58,086 bases of DNA from an uncultured Flammeovirgaceae bacterium (GCA_937884755.1 CAKZYJ010000335.1:1-58086), one strand, 5' to 3'. Counted from the stretch's first letter, positions 1 to 9,014 are shown. Notes: generated by a model from the letters alone, not told the origin. Program-made: numbers and translations.

Positions 1-1
1 A

Positions 2-61
2 AGCAAGGATAAGGTAGCCACCGAATCTCCTGGTCAGCCGCAATATGTATTGATTTTCTGA
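2..61 (+). CDS. C-terminal tail of an upstream gene (partial)
   Basis: The second frame is open from the window edge to a TGA at 59-61 and reads as about 19 residues ending in YVLIF. Composition looks protein-like and the following 180 bases have no other convincing coding frame. The family cannot be recognised from so short a tail, and a chance open frame of this length is possible. Confidence 0.35.
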   Translation, partial: SKDKVATESPGQPQYVLIF

Positions 62-241
62 AGGAAGAACTATACTAAACGCGCTTCTCGACTTTGTTGG
101 GCTAATGGAATGATCAGGTTATTCCCTCAGCAGGCCCTAATGACTTCTTCAACCAGATAAAGCTTAGAATTATTACAAATTTCTTGCTGGACTGGGAGAC
201 TATCAAATATTGCCTATTTTCGGGTATTAGCTGATAGCACT

Positions 242-985
242 ATGCTCAATGTAATTCATCAAGATGAAGATGGTCTGCACGGTACTCATACTACCTGGAC
301 TGCGTTTCAGGAGTATTTGGGTGAGTTTGTCTATGGGGGTATTGACGGTAGCGTGACCACCTTTGCGGTGGTAGCTGGGGCTGCCGGGGCTGAACTAAGT
401 TCGGCGGTGGTGATAATTCTGGGCTTCGCTAATTTGTTTGCCGATGGGTTCTCCATGTCTATCGGCAGTTACTTATCTACTAAATCGGAACGGGATAATT
501 ACTATAAACACCGTAAGGTTGAATACTGGGAGGTGGATAACATGCCCGAAGTCGAACGGGAAGAGATTCGGGAAATTTATCGAGCTAAGGGTTTTGAGGG
601 AGAATTACTGGAGCAGGTAGTAGCCAAAATTACCGAGGATCGTGATCGCTGGGTAGATATTATGATGAAGGAGGAACTGGAGATGATTGAAGAGCAGAAA
701 TCACCATTCACAATGGGGTTAGTTACTTTCATCTCTTTTATTGTGGTTGGCTTTATTCCGCTATTGATCTATGTCTACGAATACTTTTCTACGAATTCAG
801 TGGATAACGAATTTGCGATTGCCTGCTTTCTCACCTCTTTGGCATTTATCGGCATTGGTTTGTTAAAAGCAGTCGTAACCCAGACCAATCGTTTTAAAGG
901 TGTATTGGAAACCTTGATTTTGGGAGCATCGGCGGCATTTTTCGCCTATTGGGTGGGTGATTTTTTGGAAAAACTCATTAACTAA
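242..985 (+). CDS. VIT1/CCC1-family (DUF125) membrane transporter
   Basis: A 247-aa protein of the vacuolar iron transporter (VIT1/CCC1) family, whose characterised members move Fe2+ or Mn2+ across membranes. The N-terminal signature is clear: GGIDGSVTTFAVVAG at about residues 32-46, then a GFANLFADGFSMSIGSYLS stretch that forms the first two membrane segments. A charged, helical cytoplasmic section (about residues 80-155, rich in Glu and Arg) follows; in family members this region binds metal. Three hydrophobic segments make up the C-terminal third. Length is normal for bacterial members. It starts at ATG and lies 68 bases upstream of a TonB-dependent receptor on the same strand, so a shared role in metal acquisition is possible but not shown. 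The transported metal cannot be read from sequence. Confidence 0.85.
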   Translation: MLNVIHQDEDGLHGTHTTWTAFQEYLGEFVYGGIDGSVTTFAVVAGAAGAELSSAVVIILGFANLFADGFSMSIGSYLSTKSERDNYYKHRKVEYWEVDNMPEVEREEIREIYRAKGFEGELLEQVVAKITEDRDRWVDIMMKEELEMIEEQKSPFTMGLVTFISFIVVGFIPLLIYVYEYFSTNSVDNEFAIACFLTSLAFIGIGLLKAVVTQTNRFKGVLETLILGASAAFFAYWVGDFLEKLIN

Positions 986-1053
986 TCTAGAAATTGTTCT
1001 TGTTGTTGTCAATTAAAAATCAATAACTTACTGCTAAAATCAGTGTCAAAAGA

Positions 1054-3633
1054 ATGCGGTTATTGTGGTTAGTCATATTTTTTCTGTTTACCACATATCC
1101 TGGTTGGAGTCAAAACACTACTGGCAGTATTAGCGGAACTGTACAGCAGCAAAACGGAGAAATTATCCCAGGTGCTACTGTACTTCTGCTGGACACTAAA
1201 TTCGGAACAGCATCCAATCAGTTCGGCCAATTTATTTTTTCAGAAGTACCCGCCGGTACTTTTACTTTACAAGTGAGTTTTGTGGGTTATAATGTTTTCC
1301 AGCAATCGGTTCGAGTACGACCCGGGCAAAGCAGTGAAATTTCTGTCACCTTGACTGAGCAAACTTTTTCCTTAGAAGGGTTGGTAGTTACGGCTCAGAA
1401 ACGGGATCAATTAGCCCAGGAAGTTCCTATTGCCCTTACCTCGCGAGACGGAGATTTTCTCAAGCAGACTAATATTTTTGAATTCAACGCACTGGCTGAT
1501 TTTATTCCAGGTTTACAAGTGCAGCTTCAGAGTCCGAACAATCCGAGTTTTGTTGTACGCGGTATTACCAGCGACGATGGGGATTCGCGACTGGAACCAA
1601 GGGTTTCGGTTTTTCAGGATGGGGTTTCCATCAGTAAATCCCGAGGATCGGCCGTTGAACTGTATGACATGGAGCGGGTGGAGGTACTCAAAGGCCCACA
1701 AGGCACCTTGTTCGGGCGTGGTGCTCAGATCGGGGCTATTCACCTTATTCAAAATAAACCACAGCGTGAGCTAGATGCTGAGTTACGCGCTGGTATCGGA
1801 AATCTAAATCAAGGACTGGTTTCGGGTTACATCAACGTACCGGTAATCGCTGATACGTTGCTGGTTCGCGTTGCTGGTATTCTTAACCAGCGGGATGGCT
1901 ACATTCCCAACCTTTCGGGTGGCAACCTCAATGGGAAGGATACCAAAGCGGTTCGCACCTCGTTTCGCTACTTTTCGGGCGATGAGACCGTCGTTGATTT
2001 GATCGTAAACTTTCAGCGAGACACTCCGTCGGGCACATCTTTCAAAAGTGGCACTTACCCTCCGAAGGGGGGGGATACCAGCCCATTTACTTTCGCTGAT
2101 ATGGAACGCGGTGAAGGTTTGTCTATTGATCGTACGGTATGGGGCACAACCTTGCTGGTGAATCATTCGGTGAATCCGTCGCTGGATTTGACTTCAATTA
2201 CTGCCTACCGCGAGTTCGATGCCTATGAATCCTTAGATGCCGATGGCACAATAGCCCCTGCTCTCTGGTTTTCTGAGCGAGCTTTGGGTAAGCAATTCAG
2301 TCAGGAAATCAGAGGTGCTTACCGACATTCATCTGGGTTTAGTGGATTCGGGGGAGTTAACTTTTTTTGGGAGGATGGATCACAGCAGTTTGGTCTGGAA
2401 ACCGATGAGCGTAGCTTGTATACTTTATTTACCCCGGCCATTCGCGGTTCCATTGAGTCTTCAGGAGCTGATAATACCGAAGAATTGTTAGCTCAAGTTC
2501 CTGAAGTAGCTCTAGTTTCTCCCGAAGGAGAGGCTAATCTGGTTTCGGCTCTTCCTAACGTACCTGAGGTCTTTAGTATTTTTGCTGGGTTGCCACTAAA
2601 CTCTTCTCATTCCGAAGGTCAGACTAACTTTGGAAATAATTATGCCTTTGAACTGTTTGCGGATGGTACTTATTCCATCAACAAAAAGCTAGATTTGACT
2701 TTGGGTTTACGAGGAACTTATGAAAACATTACCGGAGCTATTGAATCGCAGGACTCAGAAAACTTCGGTACGCTTAGTTTTGTTCTTCGTAACCCACCTA
2801 ATAACTTGTTCCCACCCTCTCGAGGCCGGGTTTCTCATAGTGAATCTTTTTTTTCGGTAGCGGGGCGGACTGCAATCAGTTACAAACTACGAGACTACTG
2901 GAATATTTTTGGAAGCATTTCCCGAGGCCGCCGACCCAATGTAATTCAGGTGTTAGGTTGGGAGGTAAGTGTACTTAACGACGAGATCGTATGGAGCTAC
3001 GAAATAGGTACGAAGCTGCTAGCCAGTCAGGCTCGGTGGCAATGGGATGCTAACGCCTATTACTACGATTATCGAGACTTTCAGACCAGGGTAGCTTCCC
3101 TCTCGTCGGACGGATTAGTGTTTGAAACCCGCGATGTTGGCAACGCCAGTGCATTTGGGTTGGAAACTTCAGTTCAAGGACTGCTTACAAAATCCATACA
3201 GATCTTCGGCAATTACGCATTCATTGATGCTGCTTTTGATGATACCGACGTAGATGGGCGGGAGCAGGAGCTAGCGGGAAATACGTTTCGTTTAACCCCC
3301 CGCCACTCCGGTTCGCTCGGCACAAACTTGACTTTTCCGTTACTGAATTGGGGGATTTGGTTCTTTCGGCCTACTTATACTTTTCAGTCTAGAGTATTTT
3401 TTGAAGAAGAGAACCAGCCAGGTATTGAGCAAACTGCTTATGGTTTACTTAATATCCGAACCGGATTTAGAAATCGTGATCAGAGGTTTGAAGTAGCATT
3501 TTACGTGAATAATGCTTTTGACGAAGAGTTTCTGATTGATGCCGGAAACACTGGTTTAGCTTTTGGTATACCAACTTTTATTGCGGGCCCGCCCCGCCTT
3601 CTAGGCGTGCAGCTAACTTCTATGCTGAATTAG
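1054..3633 (+). CDS. TonB-dependent receptor with carboxypeptidase-regulatory-like N-terminal domain
   Basis: An 859-aa outer-membrane receptor. Residues 1-19 form a signal peptide ending in WSQ. Residues about 24-110 are a carboxypeptidase-D regulatory-like beta-sandwich (GTVQQQNGEIIPGATVLL), common in Bacteroidota receptors. The plug follows (about 115-235) with VVTAQKR and the conserved VEVLKGPQGTLFGRGAQIGA segment; the remainder is a 22-strand-type barrel with alternating aromatic residues. The VTAQKR plug type is often seen in siderophore or small-hydrophobe receptors, but the ligand is unknown. The protein ends in SMLN instead of the usual terminal aromatic residue for BAM recognition, a small oddity. 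No anti-sigma or SusD-like partner is adjacent. Confidence 0.9.
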   Translation: MRLLWLVIFFLFTTYPGWSQNTTGSISGTVQQQNGEIIPGATVLLLDTKFGTASNQFGQFIFSEVPAGTFTLQVSFVGYNVFQQSVRVRPGQSSEISVTLTEQTFSLEGLVVTAQKRDQLAQEVPIALTSRDGDFLKQTNIFEFNALADFIPGLQVQLQSPNNPSFVVRGITSDDGDSRLEPRVSVFQDGVSISKSRGSAVELYDMERVEVLKGPQGTLFGRGAQIGAIHLIQNKPQRELDAELRAGIGNLNQGLVSGYINVPVIADTLLVRVAGILNQRDGYIPNLSGGNLNGKDTKAVRTSFRYFSGDETVVDLIVNFQRDTPSGTSFKSGTYPPKGGDTSPFTFADMERGEGLSIDRTVWGTTLLVNHSVNPSLDLTSITAYREFDAYESLDADGTIAPALWFSERALGKQFSQEIRGAYRHSSGFSGFGGVNFFWEDGSQQFGLETDERSLYTLFTPAIRGSIESSGADNTEELLAQVPEVALVSPEGEANLVSALPNVPEVFSIFAGLPLNSSHSEGQTNFGNNYAFELFADGTYSINKKLDLTLGLRGTYENITGAIESQDSENFGTLSFVLRNPPNNLFPPSRGRVSHSESFFSVAGRTAISYKLRDYWNIFGSISRGRRPNVIQVLGWEVSVLNDEIVWSYEIGTKLLASQARWQWDANAYYYDYRDFQTRVASLSSDGLVFETRDVGNASAFGLETSVQGLLTKSIQIFGNYAFIDAAFDDTDVDGREQELAGNTFRLTPRHSGSLGTNLTFPLLNWGIWFFRPTYTFQSRVFFEEENQPGIEQTAYGLLNIRTGFRNRDQRFEVAFYVNNAFDEEFLIDAGNTGLAFGIPTFIAGPPRLLGVQLTSMLN

Positions 3634-3775
3634 CGTTGGTAACTAGTAGTCGTAAAATGAGGCAAATCTTCTGTGTACATACATTTCGAGATGAATAAGA
3701 AATATCTTTTCTGAAAAAATACCGTAAAAATTAAACATCTACGCTTCACAATTCTTTATCCTAGAAATTTTATGT

Positions 3776-3979
3776 ATGACCGAGACTGAAAAACCTAAAG
3801 AGAAACTAAAGTGGTCGGAGCTACCTAAAGGTTTCCAAAAACTATTAAGGCGCTCCTACGGTGAGTATAAAGAGGTCCTATTTGATCCCTCCCTTCACCC
3901 CGCTGCACGTAAAATTCCCACGTGGGAAGACTGGCTGAATAAGCACGATATTGCTAAAGATTCCGAGACGGAAGATTGA
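3776..3979 (+). CDS. Small charged hypothetical protein (67 aa)
   Basis: A 67-aa, strongly charged protein with no signal peptide or membrane segment. The middle carries LPKGFQKLLRRSYGEYKE and a Trp-containing WEDWLNK stretch; the ends are Lys/Glu/Asp rich. It starts at the second of two nearby ATGs (3772 is out of frame). I do not recognise the family. It stands alone, with 142 bases before it and a long non-coding stretch after it. Codon use and composition look like a real protein, but support is only moderate. Confidence 0.55.
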   Translation: MTETEKPKEKLKWSELPKGFQKLLRRSYGEYKEVLFDPSLHPAARKIPTWEDWLNKHDIAKDSETED

Positions 3980-4220
3980 TACAGTCTTTTATTCCTGAAA
4001 ACCCATCTGTACTATAGGTTAATGCAGAGAATTTATTGAGATTCAGTATGATCTATACACTATAAGGTGCTCAAAATTTGCCATTTAGGCAGTATGAAAT
4101 CTGGGTGAATAGAAAAACTGAATTTAAGTTTGCTGTAGTTAGAAATTTGAAGTAATTTTCGGATACTTATTCACCTCTAGGCTGATAACTGAGCCATACA
4201 AATACTAAGTATTTACCCTC

Positions 4221-4247
4221 ATTTTGTGGGCTGTGAATCCACAAAAT
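4221..4247. repeat. Inverted repeat, 9-bp arms
   Basis: ATTTTGTGG at 4221-4229 and its exact complement CCACAAAAT at 4239-4247 are separated by 9 bases. No T-tract follows on either strand, so it is not a typical terminator. It lies about 320 bases upstream of the ParB-domain gene and might be a protein-binding site; that is inference. Confidence 0.5.
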
Positions 4248-4426
4248 TGAAAAAAACGACCCGAAAAATTTGTCAAGTACATTCTATTTTACATAATTTA
4301 TACCCAATAATGGTGAACAATCTAAGAATAAACCCGTTATTTGATTCAGTTAGTTAATAGAACTGCTTTTCTTTTGTCCGTATATCTGCTTTACTACCAT
4401 AGATGACAGTTCTCATTATGCTAGTT

Positions 4427-4441
4427 AAAAGCTAAGCTTTT
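4427..4441. repeat. Short perfect palindrome (AAAAGCT-A-AGCTTTT)
   Basis: Two 7-base complementary arms with a single central base. It could be an operator for the ParB-domain gene 130 bases downstream or a chance palindrome in AT-rich sequence. Confidence 0.3.
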
Positions 4442-4569
4442 CATAAACCCAAATCTACTCAGTACAATATGATTAAATACTTAAACCAGAAGTACAATCT
4501 GATATGTACAAAAATTTATTTTTAATATCTATTAGTCAAATTTACATTTTACGCATTAATTTCTGATCT

Positions 4570-5523
4570 ATGGAAGACACCGCAATGCAGGATGCTGTTA
4601 TCATTGCCGAAAATGGCATTGAGCAAGGAACAGTAAACGTCAACGAGATTCAAGTTCAAAGTGAGCTTCAACGATTTATTCCCCCCCTCACTGCCGATTC
4701 TAAACAACAATTAGAACAAAACATAAAGTTAAATGGCTGCCTTGATCCTTTAACGGTTTGGAAAAAAGACAGTGGCGACATGGTACTAATTGATGGTCAT
4801 AACCGTTTGGATATCTGTCAACGTAATAATATTTCGTTCAAAGTTCGGCTTCATAATTTTTCTAGTAAAGAACAAGCCAAAGACTGGATGCTTAACCATC
4901 AGTTGGGGCGTCGTAACCTGAATCCCGATCAGCTTAGTTACTTTCGGGGTCTCAAATACGAGCGCATGAAGAAAAAGCGAGGCGGATACGACAAAGTACT
5001 TTCTAGCGGGCAGAGTGGGGACAAGACATCAGAGATACTGGCCCGAGAGTTTAATGTCAGCGACCGTACCATTCTCCGGGATGCTGAGTTTGCCAAAGGT
5101 TTGGAGCTGATCGGAAAGACTAATCCTGAACTAAAACACGACATCCTTTCAGGAAACGTAAAAGTAAAAAAAGGCGATGTGCAACTGATTGCTCAGGAAA
5201 AAGACGTTAGAAAAGTAGGCAAAATCAAGAACGCTGCTGATCTCTATAATAAAGCCCAGGCAATTCGTCGTGCTAAGCAAGCTCACAAAGACAAGCAGGC
5301 CATGCTACAAGAAGATGCCCGCATACAAGAAGCAGCTGATGAGTTAAAGTTGAAAGACCCGGTATTTTCTTCTAAAGAAGAGCGCTTACAGATGCACAAA
5401 GGCCGAATTATTTCCGCCATTAATAAGGCTATTCAGCGAAAAGATAAAGCTGCGCTGAAACAGGCTAAAGATTATATTAAACGAATTGAAGACGAACTTT
5501 TTGGTAAGTTCGCCAATGCTTAG
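4570..5523 (+). CDS. Stand-alone ParB N-terminal-domain protein
   Basis: A 317-aa predicted cytoplasmic DNA-binding protein. Residues about 22-100 match the ParB/Srx-like nuclease-CTPase fold: an IxxxSELQRFIPPL-type start, then DGHNRL at 75-80, the characteristic Gx(H/N)R box. Residues 155-175 (EILAREFNVSDRTILRD) look like a helix-turn-helix. The C-terminal third is a long Lys/Glu/Ala-rich helix. There is no ParA or other partition gene nearby, so it is unlikely to be the main chromosomal parB. Such solitary ParB-domain proteins usually belong to mobile elements or act as regulators. The AT-rich upstream stretch and the gene remnant behind it fit an insertion site. An alternative start is Met6. 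Confidence 0.75.
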   Translation: MEDTAMQDAVIIAENGIEQGTVNVNEIQVQSELQRFIPPLTADSKQQLEQNIKLNGCLDPLTVWKKDSGDMVLIDGHNRLDICQRNNISFKVRLHNFSSKEQAKDWMLNHQLGRRNLNPDQLSYFRGLKYERMKKKRGGYDKVLSSGQSGDKTSEILAREFNVSDRTILRDAEFAKGLELIGKTNPELKHDILSGNVKVKKGDVQLIAQEKDVRKVGKIKNAADLYNKAQAIRRAKQAHKDKQAMLQEDARIQEAADELKLKDPVFSSKEERLQMHKGRIISAINKAIQRKDKAALKQAKDYIKRIEDELFGKFANA

Positions 5524-5552
5524 CATTTTCTTCAATACAAGCCGTATGAGAC

Positions 5553-5578
5553 AACAGCCCGAGAGGGCTGTTTTTTTT
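5553..5578 (+). terminator. Rho-independent terminator of the ParB-domain gene
   Basis: AACAGCCC at 5553-5560, loop GAGA, then GGGCTGTT at 5565-5572, running into eight T residues (5571-5578). It begins 30 bases after the stop codon. Confidence 0.85.
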
Positions 5579-5738
5579 ATCTTACCTTTTCTTCTACCCA
5601 ATTTTTCGTTTTTTTCAGCACAGATTCATTATCGTAATCTTCGTTGTAGACACCTCTTACCAGATAGCCGTAGGGATGTAGTACAGTGTTCTGATCAAAA
5701 AGAATTTTCAGTATGCTCAGGTAGGGGGTAGGGTACAG
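5577..5738 (-). pseudogene. Remnant: C-terminal fragment of an unknown protein
   Basis: Read on the minus strand, 5738 down to 5577 is an open frame of 53 codons ending in TAA, with protein-like composition (for example HPYGYLVRGVYNEDYDNE, then KKTKNWVEEKVR). It has no ATG; the codon immediately upstream (5739-5741) is an in-frame TAG, and homologous-looking sequence does not continue beyond it. Its last codons overlap the T-tract of the ParB-gene terminator. This fits the 3' end of a gene truncated by an insertion or deletion. I cannot name the family. Confidence 0.4.
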
Positions 5739-5769
5739 CTAAAAAAAATAGTGAAATAGTGTAACGACC

Positions 5770-5798
5770 AAAAATCAGCCTAATAGTTTAGTTAGGCT
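5770..5798 (-). terminator. Weak terminator hairpin of the TPR gene
   Basis: On the minus strand AGCCTAA (5798-5792) pairs perfectly with TTAGGCT (5783-5777), followed by a base and a run of five T (5774-5770). The TAA stop codon of the TPR gene (5788-5790) lies in the loop, an economical arrangement. Confidence 0.5.
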
Positions 5799-7077
5799 TG
5801 GGGCATACTTTGTTGATAATTCTAAGAGCCGGCTGGTATCCTAGTTCCTCGGCTCGAGTTAAATTCAGGCAGGCATCGTTAATTTGGTGCAGCCGGTGAT
5901 AAACCAAACCTAAGTTATAGTAAACCTTAGCGTTTTGAGTATTCAAAGTTAAAGCCTCATTGTAATCTTGAATAGCTAACTGAAATTTTTGTTGCTTGTA
6001 GTAGACGTTTCCCCGGTTAACGTAAGCTTTTTCCAGTGATGGGTTGAGCTTAATCGCCCTTGAGTAATCAGCTAAGGCTTCTTCCAACCTTCTTAATTTC
6101 TCTAACGAAAAAGCCCGTTGAAGAAAAAGATCAGCATCGCGTGGCGAATGAGCAATTGCTTGGGAATACTTTTCTACTGCCTGATGATAGCGGCCGAGTT
6201 GGTGGAGTAACATACCACTGTGAAGCAGACTGTAGGGAGATGAGTTCTCTGCTTTTTCATTAGCCAGTAAAGTAGCCTCCGCTAAGTCTAGCTGCTTAGT
6301 TTTTCTGGTTAAATACGAAAAGTTGCTAAGAGCAACCGAATGATCCGGTTGTAATAGTAATGCTTGGCGGTAGTAGTTCATTGCCGCTAGGGTATCGCCG
6401 CTTTGCTCAGAGGTAAGTCCCAGATTGCTGTAAATATTCGGGTCTTGAGAGTTTTGAGAAAGTGCTAGCTCAAAGTGTAGCTGAGCTTTAGGATAATTTT
6501 TAAGCTCTAAATAGCAAAGCCCCATCATATTCCAGATATCAGTCTGGATATTTGATTGCACCGTAGCTGCCGATTCAGCTATGAATTCAGTACCTTGCGA
6601 AGTAGTTTGCTGGATTCCCCGAAAGTAAACGGCAGTAGTTTCTCCTAAATTATTCTGTAACAGATAGATATAGTCTTGTAAAGCATCTTCGTACCGCTCG
6701 AGGCGATACAGCAGTTGGGCTCGTTCAAATCGAGCTTCTATCTGCTCGGGAACGAGGAATAACAATGATTGGTAATCAGTGAGTGCGTCTTTGAAGTTCG
6801 CTTCGTGACGATGCAATCGGGCTCGAAGCCAAAGAGCATCCTGATAATTATACTTAAGCGCTAACGCCTGGTCTAATTCCGCAATAGCTTGTTGGTATTG
6901 GTCTTCAGATTCTAAGCGAATAGCCTGACGGTAGTGCCTACGGGCTTCAACGTTTCTCGATCTCTCTGCTAAGGTAGCTACTGAAGTTTGAGAAGCAGTA
7001 TCAATTGCCAAATCCTGCGCATAAATAGTACTGGATAAGGTTATGAGAAAAAGGGGAATCCAAACTTTTAGGGTCAT
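5788..7077 (-). CDS. Exported tetratricopeptide-repeat protein
   Basis: A 429-aa protein. Residues 1-20 form a signal peptide (ends in IYAQ), so it is periplasmic or on the outer-membrane inner face. Nearly all the rest consists of TPR units of about 34 residues, recognisable by the A-x-x-x-Y/F and N-P or S-P helix junctions, for example NPSLEKAYVNRGNVYYKQ and NAKVYYNLGLVYH. About ten repeats are visible, with a less regular section around residues 150-180. TPR arrays act as protein-interaction scaffolds; no enzyme domain is present. It is transcribed away from the ParB-domain gene and is downstream of the LOG-family gene on the same strand (107-base gap). Partner unknown. Confidence 0.85.
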   Translation of the reverse strand: MTLKVWIPLFLITLSSTIYAQDLAIDTASQTSVATLAERSRNVEARRHYRQAIRLESEDQYQQAIAELDQALALKYNYQDALWLRARLHRHEANFKDALTDYQSLLFLVPEQIEARFERAQLLYRLERYEDALQDYIYLLQNNLGETTAVYFRGIQQTTSQGTEFIAESAATVQSNIQTDIWNMMGLCYLELKNYPKAQLHFELALSQNSQDPNIYSNLGLTSEQSGDTLAAMNYYRQALLLQPDHSVALSNFSYLTRKTKQLDLAEATLLANEKAENSSPYSLLHSGMLLHQLGRYHQAVEKYSQAIAHSPRDADLFLQRAFSLEKLRRLEEALADYSRAIKLNPSLEKAYVNRGNVYYKQQKFQLAIQDYNEALTLNTQNAKVYYNLGLVYHRLHQINDACLNLTRAEELGYQPALRIINKVCPKPN

Positions 7078-7184
7078 ATTGATTTAAGGAGCAGGCTGGT
7101 TTAAGAAAACCTGTAAGAATGTGAACTATGTAAACTGAAAGGAAAGGCCTGTTTAGTAGTAACGCTACATGACCGTGAATAAGT

Positions 7185-8324
7185 TTACTTGTTTTCAGTA
7201 TTCGGCACCGGTTTGTGATTTGCCACAAACTGCACTATACGTTTTGGATCATCGGAAATGAATAGCAGGTCGTGATAACGTTTGCCGTAGGACAGCTTTT
7301 TAACTAGTGGAAAGATCATGGATTCAATTTCGTACCATTTTCTTCCCAGAAATATCATGGGGCTTACATAATTGAAGGAAGCGTAATGATTTTGCGCAGC
7401 ATCCATGAATATTTCTTGAACAGTACCTGCACTACCAGGGGCAAAAATTACCCCGTGCAAACAGATAGCTAGTAGTGTATCTTCCCGAATGCTATTCGAG
7501 AAATATTTGGCGATATGGGAAGCAAACAGGTTGCTAGGCTCGTGACCGTAGAACCAAGTCGGAATTGCTAAGCTGGTGTGGCCAGTTGGAAATTTTTCAA
7601 TCACTTTTTTAGCCTGACTCACGTAAGTTGGATCAGAATAGTGTGGGGCAACTTCAAGCATAGCGATGGCTTCCCGTAAATCAACGTCAGACTGAAAAGC
7701 GAAATACGCTCCCAGATTGGCCGCTTCCATAATGCCAGGTCCACCTCCTGAAACGATAGTGTACCCTTTTTCGGCCAACTGTTTAGCAGTTCGGGTTACC
7801 AAGTGAAAGAAACGATCGGTACGCAGAGTACTATGGCCTCCCATAACACCCACACAGCGCTTTTGAGTTAATCCGTCGGGTTGGAAATTTAGAAAATCAC
7901 GAAGCGCGTCGTCAATTGCGTGATCGTGAATACGCTGATATAAAGCCTCGTTCACCGGCGGGTTAACCTTGAACTGGGTAAAGTAGCGGTATATTTTTAA
8001 ATCCAGGCTTTTATCATTTTCCGGGTGATACCCTTCCATTAGTTCTCGCCAGGTGTAGAGGCTACTACGGTAAGGCTCATAGGGGAGATGGGTTACTTTT
8101 GGAAAAATGATCGCCCCTTGTTCTAACAGATAGCTTTTTTCTTCTTTTTGGAAGTCACAACCTAAAAAGACCGTGTTTTCAATGATAGTCTTTTTCCAAT
8201 CTATATCATGATTTTTAAAATCAACCAGTTGAAGTGTACAGTTTTTAAGCGAGTTATTATGATGCAGATACTCCTGCAGACTTTCAATTTCTTGAAATAG
8301 AGAATCTCCCAAAGAGCTATACAT
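7185..8324 (-). CDS. LOG-family Rossmann-fold nucleotide monophosphate nucleosidase
   Basis: A 379-aa cytoplasmic protein. Residues about 155-340 form the LOG/lysine-decarboxylase-like Rossmann domain: VGVMGGHST at 158-166, SGGGPGIMEAA at 192-202 and PGSAGTVQE at 296-304. The last is a variant of the usual PGGxGTxxE catalytic motif, with Ser-Ala in place of Gly-x. Characterised family members (LOG, PpnN) hydrolyse the N-glycosidic bond of nucleoside 5'-monophosphates. The roughly 150-residue N-terminal extension is unlike plant-type LOG and somewhat resembles larger bacterial forms. It starts at ATG and is divergent from the orphan gene at 8610. The exact substrate is unknown. Confidence 0.8.
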   Translation of the reverse strand: MYSSLGDSLFQEIESLQEYLHHNNSLKNCTLQLVDFKNHDIDWKKTIIENTVFLGCDFQKEEKSYLLEQGAIIFPKVTHLPYEPYRSSLYTWRELMEGYHPENDKSLDLKIYRYFTQFKVNPPVNEALYQRIHDHAIDDALRDFLNFQPDGLTQKRCVGVMGGHSTLRTDRFFHLVTRTAKQLAEKGYTIVSGGGPGIMEAANLGAYFAFQSDVDLREAIAMLEVAPHYSDPTYVSQAKKVIEKFPTGHTSLAIPTWFYGHEPSNLFASHIAKYFSNSIREDTLLAICLHGVIFAPGSAGTVQEIFMDAAQNHYASFNYVSPMIFLGRKWYEIESMIFPLVKKLSYGKRYHDLLFISDDPKRIVQFVANHKPVPNTENK

Positions 8325-8418
8325 GGTGTGAATTTAACCTGAAAATTATACCCATCTGAAAATAGTAATATTCCATAAGTGATGTAAAAGTATGATACCT
8401 AAAGCCACCTTCAATCAG

Positions 8419-8441
8419 AAAATGTAATGCTTTTACATTTT
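8419..8441. repeat. Inverted repeat between divergent genes
   Basis: AAAATGTAA and TTACATTTT arms flank a short centre. It sits in the AT-rich 285-bp region (8325-8609) between the divergent LOG-family and orphan genes. A related TGTAAAAG stretch lies about 35 bases to its left. It is a candidate operator; no T-tract suggests a terminator. Confidence 0.4.
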
Positions 8442-8566
8442 ATAGCACTAGAACATGTACCTTAAAAATAGTATTAAATCCAGCTTTTATGCGTTTGAAT
8501 ACCATCTAATGCTAGATATTTATATAAATAATTATAAAAAATATTTTTTTTATTACATAAATGACA

Positions 8567-8574
8567 TATCTTTG
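8567..8574 (+). promoter_or_regulatory. Candidate -7 promoter element (TATCTTTG)
   Basis: Exact match to the Bacteroidota TAnnTTTG element, 35 bases before the ATG at 8610 and after a very AT-rich stretch. No TTTG is seen at the -33 position. Confidence 0.45.
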
Positions 8575-8609
8575 AATATACGTTAGCATATAAGATAAAC
8601 TATTGAGGA

Positions 8610-9014
8610 ATGGAAGCTACTGAAAAATACCCAGAACTGATTCGCCGCCCGGAATGTGCCGAAGAGTTTTTCAATGAATTTAAAGGGGTGATGCCCGATA
8701 GCAGTTTACTCGCTGGATTCAACTTTGCTTTAAATTGCGATAATTTTCATTATGCCTTTAATCGCTACTTATTAAACGAGAATAAGAGCTTCTATCGGAT
8801 AGGCCAGAATATGCGTCAGTTTTACGCAGATAATGAAGGCAATCTGCGTCGGGCTGCTCTCTATTCGGTTTTCATTCAGGAATATCTGGATGCAACTCAG
8901 CAACTACTCTTGAACCGAGAATATTACGAATTGATGCCTCGTTTTGAAGAAGCCAAAACAAAAGTGACTAAAATGGTAAATGAGCTGGTAGGGCTGGCCA
9001 ATAAACCTTCTTAA
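8610..9014 (+). CDS. Hypothetical alpha-helical protein (134 aa)
   Basis: A 134-aa cytoplasmic protein that appears entirely alpha-helical, with no membrane or signal segment. Aromatic residues are frequent in the middle (NFHYAFNRYLL, SFYRIGQNMRQFYAD). The C-terminal half is an amphipathic helix with Lys/Glu heptads. I do not recognise a family. It has a good promoter-like element upstream and a terminator-like hairpin about 160 bases downstream, so it is probably a single-gene unit. Confidence 0.7.
   Translation: MEATEKYPELIRRPECAEEFFNEFKGVMPDSSLLAGFNFALNCDNFHYAFNRYLLNENKSFYRIGQNMRQFYADNEGNLRRAALYSVFIQEYLDATQQLLLNREYYELMPRFEEAKTKVTKMVNELVGLANKPS

Larger units (their letters stand above)
3980..4569. 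other. 590-bp AT-rich non-coding stretch upstream of the ParB-domain gene
   Basis: No open frame of convincing length or composition occurs on either strand. It is visibly richer in A and T than the flanking genes and contains two perfect inverted repeats (4221-4247 and 4427-4441), listed separately. Nothing else was recognised in it. Confidence 0.6.

Noticed and set aside
4570-5523. Chromosomal parABS locus
   Set aside because: No parA gene and no recognisable canonical parS (TGTTTCACGTGAAACA-like) sites are present in the window.
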